Positions 22,844-33,800 of a stretch of DNA of 64,000 nucleotides are shown piece by piece (the first letter of the stretch is position 1; every line of letters begins with the position of its first letter). The position numbers were made by a program, and so were the translations under genes. Source of the stretch: Phycicoccus sp. HDW14 (GTDB lineage Bacteria > Actinomycetota > Actinomycetes > Actinomycetales > Dermatophilaceae); assembly GCF_011383005.1 (NCBI RefSeq), contig NZ_CP049935.1, positions 186,001-250,000 on the forward strand, written 5' to 3'. The notes beneath the pieces are model-generated. The model searched no databases. It was not told where the DNA came from and saw only the letters and a list, made by a program, of their open reading frames with translations.

Positions 22844-23377
22844 GTGCGCACCGACCTCGTCATCCGTCCCGAACGACCCGAGGACGCCGAGGCGGTCCGC
22901 GAGCTGGTGCGGGCGGCCTTCGCCGGCACGGAGTACTCGGACGGACGCCCGGAGTCCGCGCTCGTCGACGCGCTGCGGGCCGACGGTGACGTCCTCCCGG
23001 CGCTGACCTTCGTCGCCGAGCTCGACGGCAGGGTCGTCGGGTCGGTCGTCTGCAGCCGGGCGACGATGGGGGAGGGGACCTCGGTCGGGCTGGGGCCCCT
23101 GGCGGTCGACCCCGGGTACCAGGCCCAGGGCATCGGCTCGGCGCTCGTCGCCTCGGTCGTCGCCACGGCCGAGCAGCGCGCGGAGCCGAGCATCGTCCTG
23201 CTCGGCGACCCCGGGTACTACGGGGCCTTCGGGTTCGAGACCGCCGCCCCGCTCGGCATCGGGTCGCCCGGGCCCTGGGAGGACCGCTTCTTCCAGGTGC
23301 TGACCCTGCGGGCCTGGCGCCCCGAGCTCGCCGGCCCGTTCCGCTACGCGCCCGCCTTCGAGGCCCTCGAGGGCTGA
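22844..23377 (+). CDS. GNAT-family N-acetyltransferase
   Basis: A 177-residue acetyl-CoA-dependent acetyltransferase. The acetyl-CoA-binding motif A is visible as LGPLAVDPGYQAQGIGSALV, followed by a conserved LLGDPGYYGAFGF segment typical of the YhbS-like subgroup. The start is the GTG at 22844, with GGGGGAGGA upstream; the nearby ATG at 22836 is out of frame. The substrate cannot be told from the sequence. It forms a two-gene unit with the SpeE-like gene. Confidence 0.82.
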   Translation: MRTDLVIRPERPEDAEAVRELVRAAFAGTEYSDGRPESALVDALRADGDVLPALTFVAELDGRVVGSVVCSRATMGEGTSVGLGPLAVDPGYQAQGIGSALVASVVATAEQRAEPSIVLLGDPGYYGAFGFETAAPLGIGSPGPWEDRFFQVLTLRAWRPELAGPFRYAPAFEALEG

Positions 23378-23718
23378 CGCGGGGAACAGCCGACCGCCCC
23401 GGGGGCGTTGGACACCGTGGACGAGCAGGGTCGACGCAGGGGAACCGATTTGGAGGGCCCGTGCGCAGGCCGGTACCCTTGACTGCTGTGTCTGGCTAGG
23501 TCCGGACCCAGGAGTCGCATCCGCTGCCGAGAGGCGACGGGGACGGCCTCGCCCACCTCCTGCCGGGCGCCCCGCACACCATCCTCCGGGGTGGTGCATG
23601 GGGAGTGCAGGGAGGAGCAGCCGGCACGACACACCCGAACGCGGGGGTCGCCGCCGGTCATGACAAGGAGCCACGGCGCCGCTGCCGTGGCTTGACCAGA
23701 CAAGACGAAGGACTCAGG
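23378..23718 (+). promoter_or_regulatory. rpsL upstream region, promoter and long leader
   Basis: A 341-base gene-free stretch. The promoter is at 23450-23479, leaving an untranslated leader of about 235 bases. Close to the start codon a perfect 9-bp hairpin (23669-23677 with 23684-23692) could hold a protein-binding or attenuation site. GAAGGA at 23707-23712 is the ribosome-binding site. Confidence 0.55.
23450..23479 (+). promoter_or_regulatory. rpsL (str operon) promoter
   Basis: TTGGAG (23450-23455), an 18-base spacer and TACCCT (23474-23479), with CCGAT in front as at the rpsJ promoter. Confidence 0.65.
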
Positions 23719-24092
23719 TTGCCTACCATCAACCAGCTGGTGCGCAAGGGCCGGCAGGACAAGGCCGTCAAGGCCAAGACCCCTGCCCTCAAGGGCTCGC
23801 CGCAGCGCCGCGGTGTGTGCACGCGTGTGTACACCACCACCCCAAGAAGCCGAACTCCGCCCTCCGCAAGGTCGCCCGCGTGCGCCTCACGAGCGGCATC
23901 GAGGTCACCGCCTACATCCCCGGTGTCGGCCACAACCTCCAGGAGCACTCGATGGTGCTCGTCCGCGGCGGTCGCGTGAAGGACCTGCCCGGCGTGCGCT
24001 ACAAGATCATCCGTGGCGCCCTCGACACCCAGGGCGTGAAGAACCGTCAGCAGGCGCGCAGCCGCTACGGCGCGAAGAAGGGCAAGAGCTGA
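23719..24092 (+). CDS. rpsL: 30S ribosomal protein S12 (one-base frame break inside)
   Basis: S12 sits at the decoding centre and controls translational accuracy. It starts at TTG 23719 ([15 protein letters not shown]). The frame breaks in the C-run 23840-23843, which needs five bases to give the invariant [13 protein letters not shown]. The remainder is intact in the next frame from about 23844 to the stop at 24092. Restored length is 124 residues, exactly usual. Lys43 and the VKDLPG lysine, common sites of streptomycin resistance, are wild type. The break is inferred to be a sequence error. Confidence 0.95.
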
Positions 24093-24562
24093 TGCCGCGC
24101 AAGGGTCCCGCTCCGAAGCGGCCGCTCGTCACCGACCCGGTGCACCAGTCGCCGCTGGTGACCTCGCTCGTCAACAAGGTCCTCCTCGACGGCAAGAAGT
24201 CCACCGCCGAGCGCATCGTCTACGGCGCGCTCGAGGGCTGCCGCGAGAAGACCGGCACCGACCCGGTGCAGACGCTCAAGCGCGCGCTCGACAACATCAA
24301 GCCGACCCTCGAGGTCAAGTCCCGCCGCGTCGGCGGTGCGACCTACCAGGTCCCGATCGAGGTCAAGCCGAACCGCGCGACGACCCTGTCGCTGCGCTGG
24401 CTCGTCGGCTACTCCCGTCAGCGTCGCGAGAAGACGATGACCGAGCGCCTCATGAACGAGATCCTCGACGCGTCCAACGGCCTCGGCGCCGCGGTGAAGC
24501 GTCGCGAGGACACCCACAAGATGGCCGAGTCCAACAAGGCCTTCGCGCACTACCGCTGGTGA
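24092..24562 (+). CDS. rpsG: 30S ribosomal protein S7
   Basis: S7 nucleates assembly of the 30S head and contacts mRNA and E-site tRNA. The 156-residue product begins [17 protein letters not shown] and ends AHYRW, matching the actinobacterial family length. Its ATG overlaps the rpsL stop by one base, so translation is probably coupled. fusA follows after about 106 bases. Confidence 0.97.
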   Translation: MPRKGPAPKRPLVTDPVHQSPLVTSLVNKVLLDGKKSTAERIVYGALEGCREKTGTDPVQTLKRALDNIKPTLEVKSRRVGGATYQVPIEVKPNRATTLSLRWLVGYSRQRREKTMTERLMNEILDASNGLGAAVKRREDTHKMAESNKAFAHYRW

Positions 24563-24668
24563 CACCCGCCGGGGAGCCGCGCCGCACCACGGCCGGCTCC
24601 CCGGGGCACCGGTGGCAACCGCCGCACCACACCGCACCACCCGAAGCGACGAGACGAGAGCACTGAAC

Positions 24669-26783
24669 GTGGCACAGGACGTCCTGACGGACCTCACGAA
24701 GGTCCGCAACATCGGCATCATGGCGCACATCGACGCCGGCAAGACCACGGCGACCGAGCGCATCCTCTTCTACACCGGTGTCAACCGGAAGATGGGCGAG
24801 ACGCACGACGGCGCCTCGACCACCGACTGGATGGAGCAGGAGAAGGAGCGGGGGATCACCATCACCTCCGCCGCGGTCACCTCCTTCTGGGAGGGGTCGC
24901 AGATCAACATCATCGACACCCCGGGTCACGTCGACTTCACGGTCGAGGTCGAGCGCTCCCTGCGCGTCCTCGACGGCGCCGTCGCCGTCTTCGACGGCAA
25001 GGAGGGCGTCGAGCCCCAGTCCGAGACCGTCTGGCGCCAGGCCGACAAGTACGACGTCCCCCGGATCTGCTTCATCAACAAGATGGACAAGCTCGGAGCG
25101 GACTTCTACTTCACCGTCGACACCATCAAGGACCGCCTCGGCGCCGAGCCGCTCGTGCTCCAGCTGCCGATCGGTGCCGAGAACGACTTCGTCGGGGTCA
25201 TCGACCTCGTCTACATGCGCGCCCTCGTGTGGCCCGGCGACGCCAAGGGTGACGTCACCCTCGGTGCGAAGTACGAGATCCAGGAGATCCCGGCCGACCT
25301 CGCCGAGAAGGCGGCGGAGTACCGCCACCACCTCGTCGAGCGCGTGGCCGAGGCCGACGACGCCCTCATGGAGAAGTACCTCGACGGCGGCGAGCTGACC
25401 CCCGAGGAGATCAAGGCCGGCATCCGCGCCCTGACCATCTCCTCCGAGCTCTACCCCGTGCTCTGCGGCTCCGCGTTCAAGAACCGCGGCGTCCAGCCGA
25501 TGCTCGACGCGGTCGTCGACTACCTCCCCTCGCCCCTCGACGTGGCCGCCATGGAGGGCCACGCCCCGGGCAACGAGGAGGAGAAGGTCCTGCGCAAGCC
25601 GAGCAAGGACGAGCCGTTCTCGGCGCTGGCCTTCAAGGTCGCCTCGCACCCGTTCTTCGGCACGCTCACCTTCATCCGCGTGTACTCCGGCCACATCTCG
25701 GCCGGCACCCAGGTGCTCAACAGCACCAAGGTGAAGAAGGAGCGCATCGGCAAGCTCTTCCAGATGCACGCCAACAAGGAGAACCCGGTCGAGGACGCGA
25801 TGGCGGGGCACATCTACGCCGCCATCGGCCTCAAGGCCACGACCACCGGCGACACGCTCTGCGACATCGCGGCGCCCGTCGTCCTCGAGTCGATGACCTT
25901 CCCGGAGCCGGTCATCCAGGTCGCCATCGAGCCCAAGACCAAGGGCGACCAGGAGAAGCTCGGCACGGCGATCCAGAAGCTCGCCGAGGAGGACCCGACC
26001 TTCCAGGTGCACCTCGACGAGGACACCGGCCAGACGATCATCGCCGGCATGGGCGAGCTCCACCTCGACATCCTCGTCGACCGCATGCGCCGCGAGTTCA
26101 AGGTCGAGGCCAACGTCGGCAAGCCGCAGGTCGCCTACCGCGAGACCATCAAGCGCGCCCTCGACCGCTTCGACTACACCCACAAGAAGCAGACGGGTGG
26201 CTCCGGCCAGTTCGCGAAGATCCAGATCGCGCTCGCGCCCCTCGACACCGCCGACGGCGAGCTCTACGAGTTCGAGAACAAGGTCACCGGTGGTCGCGTG
26301 CCGCGCGAGTACATCCCGTCGGTCGACGCGGGCATCCAGGACGCGATGCAGTACGGCGTCCTCGCCGGGTACCCGCTGGTCGGCATCAAGGCCACGCTGC
26401 TCGACGGTGCGGCCCACGACGTCGACTCCTCGGAGATGGCGTTCAAGATCGCCGGATCGATGGCGCTCAAGGAGGCCGTCCGCAAGTGCGAGCCGGTCCT
26501 CCTCGAGCCGATGATGGCCGTCGAGGTGCGCACGCCCGAGGACTACATGGGCGAGGTCATCGGCGACATCAACGCACGCCGTGGCCAGATCCAGGCCATG
26601 GAGGACATCAGCGGCGCCAAGATCGTGCGCGGTGTCGTCCCGCTGTCGGAGATGTTCGGCTACGTCGGCGACCTGCGGTCCAAGACCCAGGGCCGCGCGA
26701 ACTACTCGATGGAGTTCGACTCCTACGCCGAGGTCCCCAAGTCGGTGGCCGAGGAGATCATCAAGAAGACGCGGGGCGAGTGA
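24669..26783 (+). CDS. fusA: Elongation factor G
   Basis: The ribosomal translocase GTPase, 704 residues. The GTP-binding elements are visible: P-loop AHIDAGKTT (19-27), DTPGHVDF and NKMD. The frame is intact throughout, ending in KKTRGE. The start is the GTG at 24669 ([19 protein letters not shown]), preceded by GACGAGAG; an open in-frame extension upstream has no family support. It is the third gene of the str operon. Confidence 0.97.
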   Translation: MAQDVLTDLTKVRNIGIMAHIDAGKTTATERILFYTGVNRKMGETHDGASTTDWMEQEKERGITITSAAVTSFWEGSQINIIDTPGHVDFTVEVERSLRVLDGAVAVFDGKEGVEPQSETVWRQADKYDVPRICFINKMDKLGADFYFTVDTIKDRLGAEPLVLQLPIGAENDFVGVIDLVYMRALVWPGDAKGDVTLGAKYEIQEIPADLAEKAAEYRHHLVERVAEADDALMEKYLDGGELTPEEIKAGIRALTISSELYPVLCGSAFKNRGVQPMLDAVVDYLPSPLDVAAMEGHAPGNEEEKVLRKPSKDEPFSALAFKVASHPFFGTLTFIRVYSGHISAGTQVLNSTKVKKERIGKLFQMHANKENPVEDAMAGHIYAAIGLKATTTGDTLCDIAAPVVLESMTFPEPVIQVAIEPKTKGDQEKLGTAIQKLAEEDPTFQVHLDEDTGQTIIAGMGELHLDILVDRMRREFKVEANVGKPQVAYRETIKRALDRFDYTHKKQTGGSGQFAKIQIALAPLDTADGELYEFENKVTGGRVPREYIPSVDAGIQDAMQYGVLAGYPLVGIKATLLDGAAHDVDSSEMAFKIAGSMALKEAVRKCEPVLLEPMMAVEVRTPEDYMGEVIGDINARRGQIQAMEDISGAKIVRGVVPLSEMFGYVGDLRSKTQGRANYSMEFDSYAEVPKSVAEEIIKKTRGE

Positions 26784-26901
26784 CCGCTAGACTGGTCGCT
26801 GGTCTCGGTAGAGAAGCATCCACACCCCATCCCCAATGACACGCCACGTCCTGCCCGGTCGTAACGGCGTTCCACCAGAAGAGTCCTGAGGAGGACATCA
26901 A

Positions 26902-28098
<1,197 letters not shown>

Positions 28099-28125
28099 CC
28101 TGACGCCGGTCCGCGACCGGCACCC

Positions 28126-28167
28126 CGAAGGGCCCCGCTCCACCACCAGGTGGGACGGGGCCCTTCG
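28126..28167. terminator. Terminator between tuf and the convergent exported-protein gene
   Basis: A 12-bp perfect stem (28126-28137 with 28156-28167) with further pairing inside. It probably serves tuf on the plus strand and the gene at 28187-29044 on the minus strand. Confidence 0.8.
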
Positions 28168-28186
28168 TCGTGCGTGGTGACCTCGG

Positions 28187-29044
28187 TCAGCAGGTGAGCG
28201 ACACGTAGAAGTAGGTGTCCTCGGAGGCGCCGGTCGCGGTGTTGCGGACGTACACCGTCACCGTGTTGGGGTCGGCGCTGAAGCCGTTGTCGACGGTGAT
28301 CTCGCGCGACGCGGAGAAGATGATGTCGGTGCCGGCGGCCGCGCAGCGCTCGACGTCGCGGTTGAACGTCACGGTGTACACGCCGGTCGAGCTCTTCGCC
28401 GAGCTGACCACGCCGGAGGCGGTGCTGGAGTAGACACCCCCACCCGGCTCGATGGCGGCGTAGAGGGGCTTGACGTAGTAGCCGGCGACGTCGGCGAAGA
28501 TGTGCGCCGCGCCGGGGGTCTTGACGGTGAACTGCCCGGAGCCGTTGACGGGCATGGTCACCATGTTGGCCACCGGACCGGACGGGTTGAAGTTCACGAG
28601 GGAGGCCAGGGGCTCGGCCGTGCCGGTCGCCCAGCCCTTGAGGTCGCTCGTCGAGCCGTTGCGCGAGATGGCGCCGAGGTTGAGCTGCACCGAGGTGGCC
28701 ACGTCGGGGATGTTGCAGGTGCCGGCCTTGCCACCCTGCACGGCGTAGCTGGCCAGCGTGGCGTCGAAGGTCCGCTGGCCGGCGACGAGGGCGCCTCCCG
28801 ACACGCGGGTGTCGATGATGCGGCACGGGGCGACGGCGACGAAGCGCACCTCGGAGCCGGGCGGGAAGAGCGCGGAGACCGCGGCCACACCCGGGGCGAC
28901 CCCCGCGGCCTTGGCGCTGCTGCGCGGGTTGGGCGAGGGGGTGCCCGCCGCGACGGCCGCGGTGGCGGAGAGGGTGAGGGCGGCCGCACAGGCCGTGGCG
29001 AGGAGTCCGAGCGCCGGGCGGCGCAGACGGGAGGTCGTGCTCAT
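28187..29044 (-). CDS. Exported protein with a PCRIIDTR-type cell-surface domain
   Basis: A 285-residue secreted protein. A signal peptide spans about residues 1-32 (LLATACAAALTLSATAAVAA). The mature part begins with a low-complexity linker, then contains VAPCRIIDTRVSGG, CNIPDVATSVQLNLG and a final HIFADVAGYYV. This series of motifs is widespread in actinobacterial and planctomycete surface proteins but has no assigned function. The last third resembles a small beta domain with two cysteines. GAAAGG lies upstream of the ATG. It stands beside the LysR gene on the same strand, with an 89-base gap holding no other gene. Confidence 0.7.
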   Translation of the reverse strand: MSTTSRLRRPALGLLATACAAALTLSATAAVAAGTPSPNPRSSAKAAGVAPGVAAVSALFPPGSEVRFVAVAPCRIIDTRVSGGALVAGQRTFDATLASYAVQGGKAGTCNIPDVATSVQLNLGAISRNGSTSDLKGWATGTAEPLASLVNFNPSGPVANMVTMPVNGSGQFTVKTPGAAHIFADVAGYYVKPLYAAIEPGGGVYSSTASGVVSSAKSSTGVYTVTFNRDVERCAAAGTDIIFSASREITVDNGFSADPNTVTVYVRNTATGASEDTYFYVSLTC

Positions 29045-29133
29045 GGGGGGCACCTTTCGTGGGGTGGGGCGGCGAGGACCCGCCGTTGCGCGAGAAGAGC
29101 GCTCCCCGGTCCCCCTGATACGCGCCCCCGTGC

Positions 29134-30051
29134 TCAGGCCCGGTCGAGCCGCTCGCCGGCCACCCGGAGCAGCTCCTCGCGCACCCGCCCGATGGCGGGG
29201 GAGGGGGCCATCGTCCGGCGCCAGGTCATCATGACGCGACGGGTCGGGACCGGGTCGGTGACCGGCACGGGGACGACCGAGGCCGGCAGCTCCTCGCGAC
29301 CCAGCCGGGGCACCAGCCCGACGCAGACCCCCTCGGAGACGAGCCCGACCTGAGACGAGAACTCCATCGCGCGGTGCCGGATGTCGGGCCGCCGGCCGTG
29401 CAGGTCGAACATGTGGGTCAGCCAGCCGTCGCACACCGAGCCGGGGGGCGCGCAGACCCACGGCTCGTCGGCGAACGCCGTGGCGTCGACGGGTCCGCGG
29501 CCGGCGAGCGGGTGGTCGGCGGGGACGAGGACGTCGGCCGTGTCGGTGCCGAGCGCCAGCACCTCGAGGTGCTCGGGGAAGGGCAGCGGTAGCTCGCCCC
29601 AGTTGTGCACGAGCGCGGCGTCGGCCGACCCGCCGGCGACGAGGTCGATCGCCTCGTGCGGGTCGTGCTCGACGACCGTGACCTCGAGGAGCGGCTCGGT
29701 GTCGGCCAGCGCGCGCAGGGTCGGGGCGACGAGGCCGCGCACGGCGGTCGAGAACGCCACGAGCCGGACCGCCCCGCTCACCGGTCCGCCGGCGACCCGT
29801 CCGAGCCCCGACTCCAGGGCCTCGAGCCGGTCGAGGATCTCGGCCCCCTCGTCGACGAGGTGGCGCCCGAGCTCGGTGAGCATCACACCGCGCCCGACCC
29901 GCTCGAGCACCGCGCCGCCCACCCGTCGCTCGAGGCGCTTGACCTGTTGGGAGACGGCCGACGGGGTGTACCCGAGGTGCGAGGCCGCGCCACCGATCGA
30001 CCCGGTGCGGCGGACGGCGCTGAGCGTCACGAGGTGGTCGACGTCGATCAT
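29134..30051 (-). CDS. LysR-family transcriptional regulator
   Basis: A 305-residue regulator. The N-terminal winged helix-turn-helix covers about residues 1-60 (GSIGGAASHLGYTPSAVSQQVKRLER). The rest is the two-lobed periplasmic-binding-like ligand domain. It is divergent from the EamA transporter gene 73 bases away, the usual arrangement for a LysR regulator and its target. A palindrome overlapping its own start codon is a plausible autoregulatory operator. The ligand is unknown. Confidence 0.88.
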   Translation of the reverse strand: MIDVDHLVTLSAVRRTGSIGGAASHLGYTPSAVSQQVKRLERRVGGAVLERVGRGVMLTELGRHLVDEGAEILDRLEALESGLGRVAGGPVSGAVRLVAFSTAVRGLVAPTLRALADTEPLLEVTVVEHDPHEAIDLVAGGSADAALVHNWGELPLPFPEHLEVLALGTDTADVLVPADHPLAGRGPVDATAFADEPWVCAPPGSVCDGWLTHMFDLHGRRPDIRHRAMEFSSQVGLVSEGVCVGLVPRLGREELPASVVPVPVTDPVPTRRVMMTWRRTMAPSPAIGRVREELLRVAGERLDRA

Positions 30052-30065
30052 GTAGCGACGCTACA
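30051..30065. promoter_or_regulatory. Palindromic operator candidate for the LysR regulator
   Basis: TGTAGC-GAC-GCTACA is a perfect 6-3-6 palindrome covering the first base of the LysR start codon. It lies between the divergent LysR and EamA genes, where LysR operators usually occur. Confidence 0.5.
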
Positions 30066-30124
30066 CGAAACGGCGCACGAACCGTTGCTGGTGCTGAACG
30101 GTCGGGGCGAGCAGGATGGACCGC

Positions 30125-31051
30125 ATGCCCCTGCGCGACGTCCTCTCCGCCGTGCTCGTCATGGTCATCTGGGGGATGAACTTCGTCGTCATCGACCGGG
30201 GCCTCGAGGGTGTGCCACCGCTGGTGTTCGTCGCGGTGCGCTTCGCCGTGGTCCTCCTCGCCCTGCCGTTCGTCGCCCGCCCGCAGGCCCCGCTGAGCCG
30301 GGTCCTGACCGTCGGGGTGTTCATGAGCCTCGGGCAGTTCGGGCTCCTCTACACGGCGCTGGCGGTCGGGATGCCGCCCGGGCTGGCCTCGTTGGTCCTC
30401 CAGGCGCAGGCGGTCATCACCGTCGTGCTCGCCGCCCTCGTGCTGGGGGAGCGGCCCCTGCGTGTCCAGCTGCTCGGGGTGGGGGTCGGCGTCCTCGGTC
30501 TCGGTGTCGTCGCCCTCGGCCGCGGGGGCAGCGTCCCGGCCGTCGCCGCCGTGCTCTGCGTCCTCGCGGCCGCGTCGTGGGCGACCGGCAACGTCCTGGT
30601 CCGCCGGCTCGGCGTCCCGGGTGGCCTGGGGCTCACGGTCTGGTCGGCGCTCGTCGTGCCGCTCCCGTTGCTGGCCCTGGCCTGCGCCGTCGACGGACCG
30701 GCGGAGGTGGGGCGGGCATTGACCCACCTGTCGCTCGTCAACTGGGCCTCGACGGCCTACACCGCCGTGCTCGCGAGCCTCGTGGGGTACGGCATCTGGA
30801 ACCGCCTGCTGCACCGCCACCCCGCCTCCGAGGTCGCGCCCTTCACCCTGCTGGTGCCGCCGGTGGGCATGCTCACCGCGTGGCTCGCCGACGGGGAGGT
30901 GCCGACCGCGCTGGCCCTGCTCGGGGGAGCGGCCCTCATCGCGGGCGTCGCCCTCGTCACCCTGGGTCCGAGGATCCGACGCCGGCCGGCCGCCGTACCG
31001 TCCGCAGCGGCGGACACGTCGTCCCCCGGGGCGTCGACTCCGCCGGCCTGA
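30125..31051 (+). CDS. EamA/DMT-superfamily transporter
   Basis: A 308-residue inner-membrane protein with about ten hydrophobic helices in two EamA repeats, as in drug/metabolite exporters such as RhtA or YdcZ-like proteins. The N-terminus MPLRDVLSAVLVMVIWGMNFV contains the typical WGxNF motif. ATG 30125 is preferred, with AGGATGG six bases upstream; ATG 30116 in frame is an alternative. The C-terminal 25 residues form a polar Ala/Pro/Ser tail. It is probably controlled by the divergent LysR protein. The exported compound is unknown. Confidence 0.85.
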   Translation: MPLRDVLSAVLVMVIWGMNFVVIDRGLEGVPPLVFVAVRFAVVLLALPFVARPQAPLSRVLTVGVFMSLGQFGLLYTALAVGMPPGLASLVLQAQAVITVVLAALVLGERPLRVQLLGVGVGVLGLGVVALGRGGSVPAVAAVLCVLAAASWATGNVLVRRLGVPGGLGLTVWSALVVPLPLLALACAVDGPAEVGRALTHLSLVNWASTAYTAVLASLVGYGIWNRLLHRHPASEVAPFTLLVPPVGMLTAWLADGEVPTALALLGGAALIAGVALVTLGPRIRRRPAAVPSAAADTSSPGASTPPA

Positions 31052-31539
31052 GGCCTGGCGGGGTGGGCCGCTCCATCCGCACACCTGCGCGTCATCCGCA
31101 CACCCCGGAGGGCGAGCGCCTGACCGTGAGGTGTGCGCCTGCCGTCAGATCGGCCGGCCCGTGCCCGGTGTCGGCGCCGGCGACGCGCCACGTGATCGGC
31201 GGTGCCGGCCGACCGGGGAGGGCGGGTGTATCGCCCGATTTGGACGAGGGCCCGGGGCTCTGGCACACTGGCTGGGTTGCTTGGCGTGCGTGAGCGACCC
31301 GCGAGGGTCGTCTGCGCCCACCGCGACGAGGTACTCGCACCGCCTTCTCGGCGGGGCGGCTCGGTTCGCGAAGTGCCAGGCCCCGGTTCCACCGGGACAG
31401 CCGAACCCACGGATGAGGCACGGGAGACCGTGCGCCACCCGGACTGCGGAGAAAGGGCGACACGCCCGACCGCGGGGGTCGGAGGTCCAGGAACCGGCCT
31501 TTGACAGATGGACGGCGAGTAGAGAGACGGGAACGTCAG
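31052..31539 (+). promoter_or_regulatory. rpsJ upstream region, promoter and long leader
   Basis: A 488-base stretch with no convincing gene. The promoter is at 31240-31269, so the S10 mRNA leader is about 264 bases. Small hairpins such as CCGCC-TTCT-CGGCGG (near 31340) are visible. In Escherichia coli the S10 leader is the target of L4 autoregulation; whether that applies here is unknown. Confidence 0.5.
31240..31269 (+). promoter_or_regulatory. S10 operon promoter
   Basis: TTGGAC (31240-31245), an 18-base spacer and CACACT (31264-31269), preceded by CCGAT exactly as at rpsL. Confidence 0.6.
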
Positions 31540-31848
31540 ATGGCGGGACAGAAGATCCGCATCCGCTTGAAGTCGTATGACCACGAGGTCATCGACAGCT
31601 CGGCGCGCAAGATCGTCGACACGGTCACGCGGGCCGGAGCGACCGTGGTCGGCCCCGTGCCGCTCCCGACGGAGAAGAACGTCTTCTGCGTCATCCGGTC
31701 GCCGCACAAGTACAAGGACAGCCGCGAGCACTTCGAGATGCGCACCCACAAGCGCCTCATCGACATCATCGACCCGACGCCCAAGGCCGTCGACTCGCTG
31801 ATGCGTCTCGACCTCCCGGCTGACGTCAACATCGAGATCAAGCTCTGA
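31540..31848 (+). CDS. rpsJ: 30S ribosomal protein S10
   Basis: S10 is a 30S head protein and, as NusE, a partner of the antitermination factor NusB. The 102-residue product ([19 protein letters not shown]) has standard length and sequence. It opens the S10 operon; rplC follows eight bases later. The start chosen is ATG 31540, about 18 bases after an AGAGAGACGGGA stretch. Confidence 0.97.
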   Translation: MAGQKIRIRLKSYDHEVIDSSARKIVDTVTRAGATVVGPVPLPTEKNVFCVIRSPHKYKDSREHFEMRTHKRLIDIIDPTPKAVDSLMRLDLPADVNIEIKL

Positions 31849-31856
31849 GGCTCGCG

Positions 31857-32513
31857 ATGACCACCACTGCCACGAAGACCCAGAAGGGTCTGCTGGGCAC
31901 CAAGCTCGGCATGACCCAGGTGTGGGACGAGAACAACCGACTCGTGCCCGTCACCGTCATCCAGGCCGGCCCGAACGTCGTGACCCAGGTCCGCGCCGCC
32001 GAGGCCGACGGCTACGCCGCCGTGCAGCTCGGCTACGGCGCGATCGACCCCCGCAAGGTCACCAAGCCGCTCACCGGCCACTTCGAGAAGGCCGGCGTCA
32101 CGCCGCGCCGCCACCTCGTCGAGATCCGCACCGCGGACGCCGGCGAGTACGCGCTCGGCCAGGAGCTCGGCGCCGACACCTTCGAGGTCGGCCAGTCCGT
32201 CGACGCCACCGCCACGACCAAGGGCAAGGGCTTCGCCGGCGTCATGAAGCGTCACGGCTTCCACGGCGTCAGCTCCTCCCACGGTGCGCACAAGAACCAC
32301 CGCAAGCCCGGCTCGATCGGTGGCTGCGCCACCCCGGGCCGCGTGTTCAAGGGCATGCGGATGGCCGGTCGCATGGGCGGCGTGCGCCACACCACGCAGA
32401 ACCTCACGATCCACGCCGTGGACGCCGAGAAGGGCCTGCTGCTGCTCAAGGGTGCCGTCCCCGGTCCCCGCGGCGCGGTCGTCCTCGTCCGCTCGGCCGC
32501 GAAGGGGGCCTGA
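31857..32513 (+). CDS. rplC: 50S ribosomal protein L3
   Basis: L3 is an early assembly protein reaching towards the peptidyl-transferase centre. The 218-residue product contains [15 protein letters not shown] at the start and the loop [22 protein letters not shown]. The glutamine methylated in enterobacterial L3 is a glycine here. It lies between rpsJ and rplD in the usual order. Confidence 0.97.
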   Translation: MTTTATKTQKGLLGTKLGMTQVWDENNRLVPVTVIQAGPNVVTQVRAAEADGYAAVQLGYGAIDPRKVTKPLTGHFEKAGVTPRRHLVEIRTADAGEYALGQELGADTFEVGQSVDATATTKGKGFAGVMKRHGFHGVSSSHGAHKNHRKPGSIGGCATPGRVFKGMRMAGRMGGVRHTTQNLTIHAVDAEKGLLLLKGAVPGPRGAVVLVRSAAKGA

Positions 32514-32514
32514 C

Positions 32515-33483
32515 ATGGCTACCAACACCCTCGACGTCACCCTCCCCGCGGAGATCTTCGACGTCCAGACCAACGTGCCGCTGATCCACCAGGTCGTCGT
32601 CGCGCAGCTCGCCGCCGCCCGCCAGGGCACGCACGCGACGAAGACGCGTGGCGAGGTCCGCGGTGGCGGTCGCAAGCCGTACCGCCAGAAGGGCACCGGC
32701 CGCGCCCGTCAGGGCTCGACCCGTGCGCCGCAGTTCGCCGGTGGTGGCACCGTCCACGGCCCGCAGCCGCGTGACTACGCCCAGCGCACCCCCAAGAAGA
32801 TGAAGGCCGCCGCCCTGCGCGGTGCCCTCTCCGACCGGGCGCGCCACGGCCGCATCCACGTCATCGACGTCATCGCCTCCGGCGACGCGCCCTCGACGAA
32901 GGCGGCCCGCGAGCTGTTCGCCGGTCTCACCGAGCGTCCCAACGTGCTCGTCGTCCTCGACCGCAGCGACATCGTCTCGATGAAGTCGGTCCGCAACCTC
33001 GCCGAGGTGCACGTGCTCGCGGTCGACCAGCTCAACACCTACGACGTGCTGTGCGCCGACGACGTGGTCTTCACCAAGGCCGCCTACGAGGTCTTCACCG
33101 GCGAGACGGTCCAGGCCGCCGCACCGGCCAAGAAGGCCCCGGCGAAGAAGGCCCCCGCCAAGAAGGCCGCGGAGCCCGAGGTCGCCGAGGCGGCTCCGGC
33201 CGCCGACCTGCCCAAGGGTGCGGTCGCCGCGCTCGAGGACGGCAGCGCCCCCGACGGCTACACCGTCAAGGGCAACGCCGACTCCGGCAAGTACCACGAG
33301 CCCGACGGCCAGTGGTACGAGCAGACCGTCGCCGAGTTCTGGTTCAAGACGGCCGCGGCGGCCGAGAAGGCCGGCTTCACCAAGGCCGGCGCCAAGGCTG
33401 ATGTGCCGGGCCCCGCTGACGGTGCCGCCAAGGGCGACGCAGTCGACGTTGCCGGTACCGAGAATGGGGAGGACGAGAAGTGA
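32515..33483 (+). CDS. rplD: 50S ribosomal protein L4 with an added C-terminal domain
   Basis: L4 lines the nascent-peptide tunnel and can repress its own operon. Residues 1 to about 205 are ordinary L4, including the tunnel loop [15 protein letters not shown]. The protein then continues to residue 322, some 100 residues longer than usual: a Lys/Ala-Pro linker ([19 protein letters not shown]), a compact domain at about 232-292 ([24 protein letters not shown]) and an acidic tail. The compact domain recurs almost unchanged in L17 of this genome. It resembles a small module I recall being called the sunset domain, also seen in some secreted nucleases. The overlap with rplW is GTGA. Confidence 0.95.
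   Translation: MATNTLDVTLPAEIFDVQTNVPLIHQVVVAQLAAARQGTHATKTRGEVRGGGRKPYRQKGTGRARQGSTRAPQFAGGGTVHGPQPRDYAQRTPKKMKAAALRGALSDRARHGRIHVIDVIASGDAPSTKAARELFAGLTERPNVLVVLDRSDIVSMKSVRNLAEVHVLAVDQLNTYDVLCADDVVFTKAAYEVFTGETVQAAAPAKKAPAKKAPAKKAAEPEVAEAAPAADLPKGAVAALEDGSAPDGYTVKGNADSGKYHEPDGQWYEQTVAEFWFKTAAAAEKAGFTKAGAKADVPGPADGAAKGDAVDVAGTENGEDEK
33208..33390 (+). repeat. L4 copy of the 61-residue domain shared with L17
   Basis: Encodes L4 residues 232-292. By direct comparison 47 of 61 residues match the L17 copy at 54885-55068, and one stretch of more than 40 bases is identical. Confidence 0.9.
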
Positions 33484-33779
33484 GCCAGGGCAAGAACCCC
33501 CGCGACATCCTGATCGCTCCGGTCGTGTCCGAGAAGTCCTACGGGCTCCTCGACGAGGGCAAGTACACCTTCATCGTCGACCCGCGCTCGAACAAGACCG
33601 AGATCAAGATCGCCGTCGAGAACGTCTTCGGCGTCAAGGTCGACTCCGTCCACACGATGAACCGCAAGGGCAAGGCCCGTCGCACGCGGTTCGGCATCGG
33701 CAAGCGCAAGGACACCAAGCGCGCGATCGTCACCCTCCGCGAGGGCTCGATCGACATCTTCGGCAGCGCCGGCGCCTGA
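33480..33779 (+). CDS. rplW: 50S ribosomal protein L23
   Basis: L23 lies at the tunnel exit and binds trigger factor and SRP. The 99-residue product has the usual actinobacterial size and begins [20 protein letters not shown]. The GTG start overlaps the rplD stop (GTGA), so translation is probably coupled. rplB follows after 21 bases. Confidence 0.96.
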   Translation: MSQGKNPRDILIAPVVSEKSYGLLDEGKYTFIVDPRSNKTEIKIAVENVFGVKVDSVHTMNRKGKARRTRFGIGKRKDTKRAIVTLREGSIDIFGSAGA

Positions 33780-33800
33780 GGAACTGAGGACTGACAACAC

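Noticed and set aside
28187-31084. A single 965-codon minus-strand frame spanning the exported protein and the region upstream
   Set aside because: The part before 29044 is antisense or intergenic shadow. The protein clearly begins at the ATG at 29044 with a signal peptide and a ribosome-binding site, and the LysR gene in another frame overlaps the supposed upstream part.
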